Of a stretch of 64,000 nt of DNA, positions 19,376 through 29,930 are shown in pieces. The position numbers and the translations under genes are program-made. The notes under the pieces were generated by a model that was given only the letters and a program-made list of their open reading frames with translations, did not search any database and had not been told where the DNA came from. Origin of the DNA: Clostridia bacterium (GTDB lineage Bacteria; Bacillota; Clostridia; Oscillospirales; CAG-272); the NCBI GenBank assembly GCA_017547755.1, contig JAFYOX010000093.1, positions 29,935 through 93,934 of the forward strand. Reading direction: 5' to 3'. The number at the start of each line of letters is the position of its first letter. Within the stretch, counting starts at the first letter, position 1.

Positions 19376-20740
19376 TCAGTCCTCGGTTTCGAAAATATCG
19401 TTCAGTTCGGCGATCGGTTCGTCCGCTGCCGTAACGACAATGACCGTGTCGCCGTACGAGATCCGGTCCATACCGCGCGGTATGATGATGTTTCCGTTGT
19501 GACCGATGCACGCGATCAGGATGTTTTTCTTGAGCCGGAGTTCCTTGAGCGGCGTGTCCAGTCCCACGGTCTGCGCATTGGCGATGAATTCGATCGCTTC
19601 CGCCTTTCCGTCAACGATCCGGTGCAGCGTGATGATCGATGCATCCGTATTGTCAATGGAACGGACATAGCGGATGATTTCCGACGCAATGACGTCCTTC
19701 GGACAGACCGTACTGCCGATCTCCTTGTCCGAGAAAAGTTCGCTGTACTCGCTCCGGTTCATTTTCGTGACCGTTTTCGGTACGCCGATGTGTTCCGCGT
19801 ACATCGAGATCACCAGATTCTGTTCGTCCATGCCCGTCAGGGTCAGCACCGCGTCCGTCTCCCGGATCCCTTCCGCAAGAAGTACGTCATGGTTCGAGCC
19901 GTCATCGTTGATGATCAGCGCCTGCGGGAACCGCGCCGCAAGTTCCGTGGCACGTTCCCTGTTCTGCTCGATCACCTTGACGTCCACGCCGGACTTGATG
20001 AGTTCGTCCGCCAGATATTCCGCGATCCGTCCGCCGCCGATCATCATAACGTTGCGGATCTTCTGCGTGCTGATGTTCAGACGCTTGATCATCTTCGCAA
20101 GTTCCGAACGCGGCGCCGTGACGTTGATCTTGTCGCCCGCACGCAGAACGAAGTCCCCTTTCGGGATGAAAATTTTATTCTCACGCTCGACAACGCAGAC
20201 AAGAACCTGCAGATGCAGTTCCGTCGTCAGCTTATCGAGACTTTTTCCGTTCAGAACGCTGTTTTCCGTCAGCTTGAGTTCCACCAGTTCCACGCGTCCC
20301 TTGGCAAACGAGTCGATCTTCAGAAACGACGGAAACTGCAGGAAGCGGAAAATCGTCCGCGCGGTCGCAAATTCCGGATTGACCGTCATGGACAGCCCGA
20401 AATCATCCCGCATGAACTGGAGCTGATTGAGATAATCCGCATTCCGCACTCTCGAAATGGTGTGACCGCAGCCGAGCCGCTTTGCAACGATGCAGCACAG
20501 CAGATTCAGTTCGTCCGACGGCGTCGCCGCGATCAGGAGATCCGCTTCATCCACGCGGGCTTCCCGCTGGATATCGAGCGCGGCGCCGTTGCCGGACATG
20601 ACCATGACATCCAGCGTTTCCTGCGCCTTTTCAATGACCTTCGAACTGTTGTCAATGATCGTTATATCGTGATTTTCCATGGAAAGCTGCTTGGCAAGCG
20701 CATATCCCACCTTACCGCAGCCGACAATTACAATTTTCAT
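19376..20740 (-). CDS. trkA: Trk potassium uptake regulatory protein (two RCK domains)
   Basis: 454 residues, with tandem RCK_N/RCK_C halves. The first nucleotide-binding motif is VGCGKVGYALAKQL with Asp at the end of strand 2 (ITIIDNS); the second is MMIGGGRIAEYLADEL. The two C-terminal domains follow each. It binds NAD(H) or ATP/ADP on the cytoplasmic face and gates TrkH. The ATG at 20740 gives the canonical MKIVIVGCG start; an upstream in-frame ATG at 20836 would place the start before the promoter's -10. Confidence 0.94.
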   Translation of the reverse strand: MKIVIVGCGKVGYALAKQLSMENHDITIIDNSSKVIEKAQETLDVMVMSGNGAALDIQREARVDEADLLIAATPSDELNLLCCIVAKRLGCGHTISRVRNADYLNQLQFMRDDFGLSMTVNPEFATARTIFRFLQFPSFLKIDSFAKGRVELVELKLTENSVLNGKSLDKLTTELHLQVLVCVVERENKIFIPKGDFVLRAGDKINVTAPRSELAKMIKRLNISTQKIRNVMMIGGGRIAEYLADELIKSGVDVKVIEQNRERATELAARFPQALIINDDGSNHDVLLAEGIRETDAVLTLTGMDEQNLVISMYAEHIGVPKTVTKMNRSEYSELFSDKEIGSTVCPKDVIASEIIRYVRSIDNTDASIITLHRIVDGKAEAIEFIANAQTVGLDTPLKELRLKKNILIACIGHNGNIIIPRGMDRISYGDTVIVVTAADEPIAELNDIFETED

Positions 20741-20807
20741 ATTCTGCCTTCCGGGATTCTCCTGCGGAACCCGATTCATTCTTTCTGTAAGCCTTTGATA
20801 AGTTAAT

Positions 20808-20836
20808 AATATAGCACACTTCTCCAATAAATTCAA
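20808..20836 (-). promoter_or_regulatory. Promoter of the trkA-trkH operon
   Basis: Minus strand TTGAAT (20836-20831), 17-base spacer, TATATT (20813-20808). Confidence 0.65.
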
Positions 20837-20842
20837 TACAGA

Positions 20843-21352
20843 TTATTGAAAATTCACAATTTCCGCATAAAAAATCAGGAGATACAGGACATACAGCAGA
20901 AATACGGTCCCCGACTGCATCCGCAGTTCCAGCCACAGCACCGCCGTCCACAGAAGAAGCAGACAGCACCGCGATACAACCCGACAGACTCCTCCGGCGC
21001 TGTCCGGCGGAAGAAAATTCGCCAGCAGGCAGAACAGCGCGCCGCCGCCGTCAAATCCCTCCACCGGAAGCAGATTCAAAACGCCAAGCAAAACCGAAAT
21101 TCCCGCAAAACGAACCGCCGCCTCTCCGAAGATCCGCAGAGCGATCCATGCGGTAAAAAGTCCGGTTCCCGCACCTGCCAGGTGAACGCACAGTTCCCTG
21201 CCGTACGGCGTTCCCGAAAAATCAAAGGTCATCACCGCGCCGCACGGACGGAAACTCAGCCCGGCAAACGGGATCCGCAGAATACCGGCACACAAAAGAT
21301 GCCCCAGTTCATGCAGAACCGCCGCCGTCATCAGCAGGAGAAATTCCCGCAT
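20843..21352 (-). CDS. SpoIVFB-like M50 intramembrane metalloprotease
   Basis: 169 residues, largely hydrophobic. The zinc motif HELGH lies at residues 14-18 in the first helix, and the second metal motif NLLPVEGFDGG (Asp101) is in a later helix, as in site-2 proteases. It is shorter than B. subtilis SpoIVFB and has no CBS domain. In endospore formers such proteases activate the mother-cell sigma-K precursor; here the substrate is unknown. It starts three bases after the stop of a small membrane protein gene, so the two form a pair resembling spoIVFA-spoIVFB. Confidence 0.8.
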   Translation of the reverse strand: MREFLLLMTAAVLHELGHLLCAGILRIPFAGLSFRPCGAVMTFDFSGTPYGRELCVHLAGAGTGLFTAWIALRIFGEAAVRFAGISVLLGVLNLLPVEGFDGGGALFCLLANFLPPDSAGGVCRVVSRCCLLLLWTAVLWLELRMQSGTVFLLYVLYLLIFYAEIVNFQ

Positions 21353-21355
21353 CCG

Positions 21356-21697
21356 TTATCCCTGACCGGAGATCAGCCCCGCAAACAACTCCCCGATGTA
21401 ATCATAAAAATTCCATTCCTCCGTTTCCGCCGGAAAACCGGACGGTTCGGCAAGCTCTTCTTTTTCCGGAATTTCCGCTGTATCCGCCTGTACCGCGCTG
21501 CTCATGACCGGTACCGCCGCATCTCCCGGAATCCGGTATTCCGCGGACTGCGGCAGGAGAGGCAGCGTCAGCATCACGCACACCGCCGCCGCACCGAAAA
21601 CGAAAACCGCATCCGCCGCACGTCCGTGTCCGCCGATTCCGGATATCTTTTCTTCGTTTGATTTTTCCCGCTCTCTGCCGATCGAAATCTTGTTCAT
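21356..21697 (-). CDS. Small single-helix membrane protein upstream of the M50 protease
   Basis: 113 residues. A basic N-terminus is followed by one hydrophobic helix (AVFVFGAAAVCVMLTLPLL), then an acidic, Pro-rich external region ending EEWNFYDYIGELFAGLISG. I do not recognise a family. It sits where spoIVFA would be and could regulate or anchor the protease, but it lacks the M23-like domain of SpoIVFA. The ATG at 21697 has GGAGGG four to five bases away; an earlier start at 21799 lacks support. Confidence 0.6.
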   Translation of the reverse strand: MNKISIGREREKSNEEKISGIGGHGRAADAVFVFGAAAVCVMLTLPLLPQSAEYRIPGDAAVPVMSSAVQADTAEIPEKEELAEPSGFPAETEEWNFYDYIGELFAGLISGQG

Positions 21698-21785
21698 AGG
21701 ATCCCTCCGATTCCCTGTTTCCTCTGTTCCGAGGATCTGAAAAATAACCAAATTTGATATTTTCCGCGCTTTTTTGATTCTTCCG

Positions 21786-21815
21786 TTGACACATGCCACC
21801 GTTCTATAATATAAT
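21786..21815 (+). promoter_or_regulatory. Promoter of the sulfate-activation operon
   Basis: TTGACA (21786-21791), 18-base spacer, TATAAT (21810-21815). A second TATAAT at 21805 is too close to the -35. Confidence 0.75.
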
Positions 21816-21828
21816 GTATGTTATAGAA
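21802..21828 (+). promoter_or_regulatory. Inverted repeat over the -10 box, candidate operator
   Basis: TTCTATAA (21802-21809) and TTATAGAA (21821-21828) form a perfect 8-base inverted repeat with an 11-base gap that spans the -10 box and start site. The position suits a repressor of sulfur genes. The regulator is not encoded nearby. Confidence 0.5.
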
Positions 21829-21850
21829 TTATTATCAAATCGGAGTAATT

Positions 21851-23311
21851 ATGCCCGCTAACAATATTACACCGCATCACTCCGGAGTAAGTGCGGATGC
21901 GCGCCGGAAAATCACCGGCTCCGTACCCGCCGTTTTCTGGATGAGCGGTCTGTCCGGCTCGGGAAAATCCACCGTTGCCGTACAGTTTGAACGCCGCATG
22001 ACCGAAGAAGGCTGTGCCGCCTTCATGATCGACGGGGACACCGTCCGTACCGGACTCTGCGAAGGTCTCGGCTTCTCGCCGGAAGACCGTCACGAAAATC
22101 TCCGCCGGATCGCACATCTTGCAAAGACCATGGCGGCTGCCGGTCTGACCGTGGTCGTCTGCACCATCTCGCCGGACAGGCAGTCCCGCGATGCCGCCCG
22201 CGAAATCATCTCGGGAACGGCGGATTTTTACGAAGTCTATGTCAAGGCATCCGTGGACGTCTGCGCCGCACGTGACCCGAAGGGACTGTACAAGCGTGCC
22301 TTTGCCGGAGAGATCGCCAACTTCACCGGCGTCTCCGCACCGTACGAAATCCCGGAAAACGCCGACATCGTCCTCGATACCGCCGAATATACCGCGGAAG
22401 AATGTGCGGAACAGCTGGTACGTGCCGCACTGAACGGCATTTATCGGCCCGCAGAACTGGTGCGCTCCATGCTGGACGCCGCCATGCTCGCTTCCGCAAA
22501 AATCATGGAGATCTACGACGGCAAGTACGACGTTTCCTTCAAGGAAGACGCTTCCCCGCTCACCACGGCGGACACCGCGTCCAACGAAGTGCTGACGACG
22601 TATTTCCGCGAAAAATACCCGGCATACAGCATCCTGACGGAAGAAGAATCCTCCGCCGCCGATCTGCACGGGATGCCGGAACGTCTTTCCAACAATGCGG
22701 GCGTCTTCATCATCGACCCGCTCGACGGAACCAAGGAATTCATCCACCGCAACGGCGAATTCTGCGTCTCGATCGGCTTTGCTTCCCACAACCGCGTGTA
22801 CGCCGGTGTTATCGCCGTTCCCGCGAAGCGTCTGCTCTATTATGCGGCGAAAGGTCACGGTTCCTACAAAATTTCGTTTGACGAAATCCCGGAAAACGTC
22901 TTCGACGAAACAAACCGCATCCACGTTTCCGACCGCACCGGCACGACCGGCGAAGCATCGGACAAGCTCATCATCACGGCAAGCCGTTCCCACGGCGACA
23001 AGCAGACCGAAGCCCTGCTCGATCTCAATGCCGACCGTATCGCCGACACCATCACGGCGGGAAGCTGCCTCAAGGGGTGCCTGATCGCGGAAGGTGCGGC
23101 GGACATCCACTACCGTTTCGGCTCGTTCATGAAGGAATGGGACACCGCCGCCATGCAGATCATCTGCGAGGAAGCAGGCGGCATCTACACCGACGGCGCA
23201 GGAAACAAAGTTCCCGCAAACCGTGCCGATCCGGTCAACCACGGCGGCTTCATTATCCTGAACCGTCCGGAATCCGCGCTGGAACTTCCGGCACCGGAAA
23301 AAACCAAGTAA
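21851..23311 (+). CDS. Fusion of adenylylsulfate kinase (CysC) and 3'(2'),5'-bisphosphate nucleotidase (CysQ)
   Basis: 486 residues in one uninterrupted frame. Residues about 25-200 are APS kinase: Walker [10 protein letters not shown] (33-41), [10 protein letters not shown], the [11 protein letters not shown] segment and CTISPDR. Residues about 203-475 are an inositol-monophosphatase fold of the CysQ type: the metal motif DPLDGTKEF (289-297), TEEES upstream, and WDTAA at 430-434. The first half makes PAPS from APS and ATP; the second degrades PAP, the by-product left after PAPS gives up its sulfate. Coupling the two would supply PAPS and remove its inhibitory product. First gene of a cysCQ-cysD-cysN operon. 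Confidence 0.9.
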   Translation: MPANNITPHHSGVSADARRKITGSVPAVFWMSGLSGSGKSTVAVQFERRMTEEGCAAFMIDGDTVRTGLCEGLGFSPEDRHENLRRIAHLAKTMAAAGLTVVVCTISPDRQSRDAAREIISGTADFYEVYVKASVDVCAARDPKGLYKRAFAGEIANFTGVSAPYEIPENADIVLDTAEYTAEECAEQLVRAALNGIYRPAELVRSMLDAAMLASAKIMEIYDGKYDVSFKEDASPLTTADTASNEVLTTYFREKYPAYSILTEEESSAADLHGMPERLSNNAGVFIIDPLDGTKEFIHRNGEFCVSIGFASHNRVYAGVIAVPAKRLLYYAAKGHGSYKISFDEIPENVFDETNRIHVSDRTGTTGEASDKLIITASRSHGDKQTEALLDLNADRIADTITAGSCLKGCLIAEGAADIHYRFGSFMKEWDTAAMQIICEEAGGIYTDGAGNKVPANRADPVNHGGFIILNRPESALELPAPEKTK

Positions 23312-23339
23312 AATTCACTTTAACATAAAGGAAAGAACT

Positions 23340-24224
23340 ATGTACAGCCATCTTGATATGCTCGAATCGCGCAGTATCCACATTCTGCGGGAATCCTATT
23401 CGGCATTTAAAAATCTCTGTATGCTGTGGTCCATCGGGAAGGACAGCACCGTTCTGCTCTGCCTTGCAAGAAAGGCATTCTACGGTCACGTACCGTTCCC
23501 GCTCGTCCACGTCGACACCCACTACAAGATCCCGGAAATGATCGAATACCGTGACCGTCTTGCGATGGAATGGAAACTCGACATGATCTACGGCGAAAAC
23601 CGCGAAGCGCTCGACGCGAAGGACACCTTCCCGGACGGCAACGCGACCCGTATCGAATGCTGCCGCAAGCTGAAGACGACCGCGCTTGCCAACACCCTTT
23701 CCGGCGAATGGCCGCGCTACCGTCTGAACCACGCAACCGGTCTCTACGAAAAGGACGAAAACCGCGAACCCTTCACGGGCGTTATCGTCGGCGTACGTGC
23801 GGACGAAGAAGGCAGCCGTTCCAAGGAACGTTACTTCAGCCCCCGCGACAAGCACAACGACTGGGACGCAGACGACCAGCCGCCGGAATTCTGGGGTCAG
23901 TACAAGACCGACTTCGCTCCCGGCACCCACGTCCGCATCCATCCGCTCCTTGACTGGACGGAAGTTGACATCTGGGAATACATCAAGCGCGAAGGCGTAC
24001 CGGTCGTTTCCCTCTACTTCGACCAGGGCGACGGCAAGCGTTACCGTTCTCTCGGATGCTGGCCCTGCACCAAGCCGGTCGAATCCACCGCAAAGAACCT
24101 CGACGACATCATCGAAGAACTCAAATCCGGTAAGTTCTCCCACATCGCAGAACGCAGCGGCCGCGAACAGGACAAGGAAGACGGCGGCGGTCTCGAAGAA
24201 CTTCGCCGCGACGGATACATGTGA
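23340..24224 (+). CDS. cysD: Sulfate adenylyltransferase subunit 2
   Basis: 294 residues. The small, catalytic subunit of ATP sulfurylase, an N-type ATP pyrophosphatase. The PP-loop is [37 protein letters not shown] and the C-terminal GCWPCTKPV are typical of CysD. It forms APS from sulfate and ATP together with the CysN GTPase encoded next. AAGGAAAG lies ahead of the ATG, 28 bases after the fused cysCQ gene. Confidence 0.94.
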   Translation: MYSHLDMLESRSIHILRESYSAFKNLCMLWSIGKDSTVLLCLARKAFYGHVPFPLVHVDTHYKIPEMIEYRDRLAMEWKLDMIYGENREALDAKDTFPDGNATRIECCRKLKTTALANTLSGEWPRYRLNHATGLYEKDENREPFTGVIVGVRADEEGSRSKERYFSPRDKHNDWDADDQPPEFWGQYKTDFAPGTHVRIHPLLDWTEVDIWEYIKREGVPVVSLYFDQGDGKRYRSLGCWPCTKPVESTAKNLDDIIEELKSGKFSHIAERSGREQDKEDGGGLEELRRDGYM

Positions 24225-24278
24225 TTTTCTGGCTGAGAACTGAATCACGATCTATATTGAACTTGGAGTTACCATACC

Positions 24279-25856
<1,578 letters not shown>

Positions 25857-25863
25857 ACATAAA

Positions 25864-25908
25864 AAAACGATGGGGAAAACTTCCGAAAGAAGTTTTCCCC
25901 ATTTTTTA
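25864..25908. terminator. Bidirectional terminator made from the repeat core (copy D)
   Basis: ATGGGGAAAACTTC (25870-25883) pairs with GAAGTTTTCCCCAT, flanked by A and T runs. It shares the GGGGAAAAC core with the dispersed repeat but lacks the flanks. It ends cysN and the convergent hydrolase gene. Confidence 0.85.
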
Positions 25909-26976
25909 TTATTCTCCAAGTTTCGAATCAAACATCGCGACTGCCTGACCCATGATGTCGTCGTCCATCTTGTAGTAGACCGAATAATCCACATATTCCT
26001 TGCGGAATGCGGCGTGATTTTCACGGGTGTCTTCAAGATCGTAGTCCATCAGGTAGAAATCGTAGTCGATGTCGATGAGCTGACGCTCGATCATCGTGTC
26101 TTCCGTGTAGAACAGGTCGCTGTGTCCGCGGTTATCGTAAAGAACGAAGTGAACGCGGTCACTGTCCCCGTGTTCCGCATAGAACAGGTCGTAACCGTTT
26201 TCCTGCAGAACGGTCCGGTCGTCTGTACTGTGAACGATCAGAACTTCCGCGTTTTCCGCAGCGGCAATGCCTTCGGTCGCGGTCGTTCCGGCGTACTTGC
26301 CGTACTTGAGCTTTTCATAGATCCGTACATACGGGATCATCAGCTTCGCCCATTCGCCGGCGTATTCCGCGCCTTCCTGCTGAATGATCGCGATCGAACT
26401 GTCCACACCCGCGAACAGGACCGCGCCGCGGATATCCGTGTGGAAATTCAGCACGTTCCCGACGGAATAGCCGCCCCAGCTGTGTCCGGCAAGGAATACC
26501 GGCAGACCGCTGTACGCCGCATCATTCTTCACATAGTTGATCGCATAGTCGAGGTCGATCACGCCCTGCGGGAAGCCGCCGATCACATCGCCTTCGCTTT
26601 CGTTGTTCCCGGTCGCGTCATACGCGAAGACCGCGTATCCGTGTTCTGCGAAATAATGGATCATCGGCAGGTAGATGCAGTGTCCGCCGCCGCCGAAACC
26701 GTGCGCCCATACAACGACGCCCTTCGGTTCCGTCACATCTTCCATCCGGTACTTGTAACCGGCAAGGGTATGTCCCTGCTTGGTCTGGAACGATACGTTT
26801 TCCACGTTCAGTCCGTCGTAATCGTCTGCGGTAAAATATTCGTCCACATTGGTTTCAAAGCGGACATCGAATACCGATTTGTAAATCGAAACCGAAACGA
26901 TCGGCATGACCACCGCAAACGCCACGATCACCAGAACAAGAAGAGCGATCAATGCAATTTTCAGAATTTTCAGCAT
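25909..26976 (-). CDS. Membrane-anchored alpha/beta hydrolase
   Basis: 355 residues. An N-terminal hydrophobic helix (residues 5-30) anchors or secretes it. The hydrolase fold shows HGFGGGG (oxyanion region), the nucleophile elbow GHSWGG (Ser166), an acid in HSTDDRTV and the catalytic His in NRGHSD. It is similar to extracellular esterase or peptidase-like hydrolases with a BAAT/DUF-type lid; the substrate is unknown. AAGGAG precedes the ATG at 26976; a start 12 codons upstream would lack this. Single-gene unit. Confidence 0.82.
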   Translation of the reverse strand: MLKILKIALIALLVLVIVAFAVVMPIVSVSIYKSVFDVRFETNVDEYFTADDYDGLNVENVSFQTKQGHTLAGYKYRMEDVTEPKGVVVWAHGFGGGGHCIYLPMIHYFAEHGYAVFAYDATGNNESEGDVIGGFPQGVIDLDYAINYVKNDAAYSGLPVFLAGHSWGGYSVGNVLNFHTDIRGAVLFAGVDSSIAIIQQEGAEYAGEWAKLMIPYVRIYEKLKYGKYAGTTATEGIAAAENAEVLIVHSTDDRTVLQENGYDLFYAEHGDSDRVHFVLYDNRGHSDLFYTEDTMIERQLIDIDYDFYLMDYDLEDTRENHAAFRKEYVDYSVYYKMDDDIMGQAVAMFDSKLGE

Positions 26977-27026
26977 AAAAATCTCCTTCTTCCAAAGAGT
27001 CCGTACTGACAAGCCGGCTCTTTTCC

Positions 27027-27113
27027 GTATAAAGTTTTTCGGAAAGGGGTTCGGGGAAAACTTTTTTCGGAGTCCGCGAAGCGAATCTCCAGTTTTCCCC
27101 GAGAAAATCCCCC
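27027..27113 (-). repeat. Dispersed intergenic hairpin repeat, copy E
   Basis: AAAGTTTTTCGGAAAGGGG leads, then CGGGGAAAACTTTTTT pairs with AGTTTTCCCCG. Between the arms sits a second stem GGAGTCCGC-GAA-GCGAATCTCC. It lies just after hisIE and may end the his operon. Confidence 0.7.
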
Positions 27114-27114
27114 A

Positions 27115-27762
27115 TTATTTCATTTTTTCCTGCTTGACCTTGTGGTCGACCACGTGACGGGAGGAAAGTTCCTTCATGATGTCTTCGTAGGAGATGCCCA
27201 TTTCGACCATCAGAACAAGAACGTGATAGATCAGGTCGCAGATTTCGTAAACGGTTTCCGCCTTGTCTTCCGCCTTGCCCGCGATGATGACTTCCGTGGA
27301 TTCCTCGCCGACCTTCTTGAGGATCTTGTCAAGCCCCTTCTGGAAGAGGTAAGTGGTGTAGGAACCTTCGGTCGGGTCGGTCTTTCTGCCTTCGATGAGC
27401 TTCATGAGACCGCGCACGGTGAAGTCGGAAATTTCTTCGCTGATGAATACTTCGTCGTTGAAGCAGGATTCCGCGCCGGTATGGCATGCGGGACCGTCCT
27501 TCTTCACGTGTACGGTCAGCGCGTCACGGTCGCAGTCTGCCGTGATCTTGACGATGTGCTGGACATTTCCGCTGGTTTCGCCCTTGCGCCAGAGTTCGTT
27601 TCTGGAGCGGGACCAGAAGCAGGTACGTCCTTCCTTCATGGAAATTTCAAGGGATTCGCGGTTCATATACGCGAGCGTGAGCACGTCGCGGGTAAGATAA
27701 TCGACAACGATCGCCGGGATCAGTCCGCGGTCGTCGAATTTGAGATCGCTGATGTTAAGCAT
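27115..27762 (-). CDS. hisIE: Bifunctional phosphoribosyl-AMP cyclohydrolase / phosphoribosyl-ATP pyrophosphatase
   Basis: 215 residues. HisI domain 1-110: [15 protein letters not shown] and the metal-binding DCDRDAL plus the Cys-His motif [10 protein letters not shown]. HisE domain 115-215: [20 protein letters not shown] and [18 protein letters not shown]. It performs steps 2 and 3 of histidine synthesis. It is the last gene of the minus-strand his operon, 15 bases after hisF. Confidence 0.95.
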   Translation of the reverse strand: MLNISDLKFDDRGLIPAIVVDYLTRDVLTLAYMNRESLEISMKEGRTCFWSRSRNELWRKGETSGNVQHIVKITADCDRDALTVHVKKDGPACHTGAESCFNDEVFISEEISDFTVRGLMKLIEGRKTDPTEGSYTTYLFQKGLDKILKKVGEESTEVIIAGKAEDKAETVYEICDLIYHVLVLMVEMGISYEDIMKELSSRHVVDHKVKQEKMK

Positions 27763-27777
27763 ATTTGTATACCTTCT

Positions 27778-28539
27778 TCAGTTCAGACGGACATTGATTC
27801 CGTTGTCCGCCATAATTTTTTTCAGTTCGTTGATCTTGACTTCGCCGAAGTGGAAGATCGATGCGGCAAGACCCGCGTCCATTTCGGGAATTTCCTTGAA
27901 GAGCGTCACAAAGTCTTCCGCGGAACCTGCGCCGCCGGAAGCGATGACGGGAACATTGACCACGTCAATGACCTGCTGCAGCATTTCAAGGTCGAAGCCC
28001 TTCTTTACGCCGTCCGTGTCGATGCTGTTGACGACGATTTCGCCCGCACCGCGTGCCACGCCGTCCTTGATCCACTGGATCGCTTCGATACCGGTGTCCA
28101 CACGTCCGCCCTTTGCGAACAGACGGAACTGTCCGTCGACACGCTTGATATCGCAGGAGAGAACAACACACTGATCGCCGTAGATCTTCGCCGCTTCTTC
28201 AATGAGATTCGGATTCCGGATCGCGCCGGAATTGACGCTGACCTTGTCCGCACCGCATTTCAGAACGCGGTCAAAGTCCTCGATGGTATTGATGCCGCCG
28301 CCGACCGTCAGAGGAATGTAAACCTTCGATGCGGTCTCGCGGAGGATGTCACAGAAGACGGAACGTCCTTCCACGGATGCGGTGATATCGTAGAACACCA
28401 GTTCATCCGCACCGGCACGGCTGTAATATTCGGCAAGTTCGACCGGAGAGGACACGTCAGACACTCCCTGGAAGTTCACGCCCTTGACCACCCGTCCGTT
28501 CTTGACGTCCAGACAGGGGATAATTCGTTTTGTAATCAT
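27778..28539 (-). CDS. hisF: Imidazole glycerol phosphate synthase, cyclase subunit
   Basis: 253 residues, a (beta/alpha)8 barrel. The catalytic aspartates lie in [15 protein letters not shown] and [12 protein letters not shown]; phosphate sites are TVGGGINT and VIASGGAGS. It uses ammonia released by HisH to close the imidazole ring and release AICAR. The gene begins three bases after the hisA stop. Confidence 0.96.
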   Translation of the reverse strand: MITKRIIPCLDVKNGRVVKGVNFQGVSDVSSPVELAEYYSRAGADELVFYDITASVEGRSVFCDILRETASKVYIPLTVGGGINTIEDFDRVLKCGADKVSVNSGAIRNPNLIEEAAKIYGDQCVVLSCDIKRVDGQFRLFAKGGRVDTGIEAIQWIKDGVARGAGEIVVNSIDTDGVKKGFDLEMLQQVIDVVNVPVIASGGAGSAEDFVTLFKEIPEMDAGLAASIFHFGEVKINELKKIMADNGINVRLN

Positions 28540-28542
28540 AAT

Positions 28543-29259
28543 TTACTCCTTGGTCACGGCAATCGCTTCCTTCAGGTTGATCGCGCCGTTGTAAAGCGCA
28601 CGGCCGACGATCGCGCCGTAGATGTCCATCTTTGCGAGCGCCTTGATGTCATCGAGGGTGGAAACGCCGCCGGATGCGACCACTTTGAAGGAATACTTTT
28701 CCGCAAGTTCACGGTAGAGTTCACGGTTCGTGCCCTGCATCGCGCCGTCTTTCGAGACGTCCGTGCAGATGACCGTCGCCACGCCGATCTTTTCGAGATA
28801 ATCGAGGAAGTCTGTATACTTTACGCCGTCGTCTTCGGTCCATCCCTGAACGGCGACGTTGCCGTTCTTGATGTCCACGCCGACCGCGATCTTTTCGCCG
28901 TACAGACGGATCATTTCTTCGAGGAACGCACGGTCACGGAGCGCCGCCGTCCCGAGGATCACACGTCCGACGCCTGCATCGAGGTACTGCTTCACGGTTT
29001 CCGCATTGCGGATGCCGCCGCCGATCTCAACGAACATTCCGGATTCCGCCGCGATCTTCGCAACGATCTCCGCCGCCGCCGCATAACCGGCCTTTGCACC
29101 GTCGAGGTCAACAAGGTGAAGGATCTCACCGCCGGCTTCCCGGAATCCCTTTGCAACGGACACCGGATCGTCGGAATATACGGTCTTCTGTGCGTAGTCG
29201 CCCTTCAGGAGACGGACAGCACAGCCCTCGGATAAGTCAATGGCAGGAAAAATTTTCAT
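28543..29259 (-). CDS. hisA: ProFAR isomerase (HisA)
   Basis: 238 residues, the barrel paralog of HisF. The acid/base aspartates are in FPAIDLSEGCAVRL and VGVDIKNG; EIGGGIRN and ASGGVST bind phosphate. It converts ProFAR to PRFAR by an Amadori rearrangement. It stands 15 bases after hisH. Confidence 0.96.
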   Translation of the reverse strand: MKIFPAIDLSEGCAVRLLKGDYAQKTVYSDDPVSVAKGFREAGGEILHLVDLDGAKAGYAAAAEIVAKIAAESGMFVEIGGGIRNAETVKQYLDAGVGRVILGTAALRDRAFLEEMIRLYGEKIAVGVDIKNGNVAVQGWTEDDGVKYTDFLDYLEKIGVATVICTDVSKDGAMQGTNRELYRELAEKYSFKVVASGGVSTLDDIKALAKMDIYGAIVGRALYNGAINLKEAIAVTKE

Positions 29260-29274
29260 GGTTCTTCCCCCTTC

Positions 29275-29892
29275 TTACAGTTTTGCGAACGCGCGGAGGA
29301 TGTTCAGACCGACTTCGCCGCTCTTTTCGGGGTGGAACTGTACGCCGTAGACATACTTTCCGTCGCCGACCGCCGCCGTGAGTTCCGCGCCGTATTCCGC
29401 GCTGGCGATCACGTTCTTTTCGCAGTCCGCCGCATAGTAGGAGTGGACGAAATACACGTGGTCACCTTCGCTGATGGATTCGAAGATCGGGGATTTCGGC
29501 TTGTCCTTCGGGAAATGAAGCGCATTCCAGCCGATGTGCGGGACTTTGTAGTCCGCCGGGATCACGCCGGAGATCGGAACAACGGAACCTTTCACGAGTC
29601 CGAGTCCCTGATGTTCGCCGTATTCGAAGCTGCGTTCGAGAAGGAGCTGCATCCCGAGGCAGATGCCGAGCAGAGGCTTGCGGGAACTTTCTTCCACAAC
29701 GACATCCCACAGACCGGATTCGCGCAGTTTGAGTGCCGCATCGCCGAACGCACCGACGCCGGGAAGGAGAACACGGTCCGCCTTCCGGATCACGTCCGCG
29801 TCGGAGGTGAGAACCGCATCCGCGCCGATGTATTTAAAGGAACAGCAGAGGGAAAAAATATTCCCGACGCCGTAGTCAACAATCGCTATCAT
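29275..29892 (-). CDS. hisH: Imidazole glycerol phosphate synthase, glutaminase subunit
   Basis: 205 residues. A class I glutamine amidotransferase with an intact triad: Cys78 in GICLGMQ, His187 and Glu189 in FHPEKSG. LPGVGAFGDA forms the oxyanion region. It contrasts with CarA in this window, whose cysteine is serine. The ATG at 29892 gives the family start MIAIVDYGVGN and has GGAG eight bases upstream; an in-frame start 14 codons earlier has no support. Confidence 0.95.
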   Translation of the reverse strand: MIAIVDYGVGNIFSLCCSFKYIGADAVLTSDADVIRKADRVLLPGVGAFGDAALKLRESGLWDVVVEESSRKPLLGICLGMQLLLERSFEYGEHQGLGLVKGSVVPISGVIPADYKVPHIGWNALHFPKDKPKSPIFESISEGDHVYFVHSYYAADCEKNVIASAEYGAELTAAVGDGKYVYGVQFHPEKSGEVGLNILRAFAKL

Positions 29893-29930
29893 AGCTTTTC
29901 TCCAAAAATGATTTTCACGGAAACATCGAA

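Noticed and set aside
27027-27113. Repeat copies as insertion sequences or MITEs
   Set aside because: No flanking target duplications or transposase were seen, and copies are partial and positioned at transcript ends.
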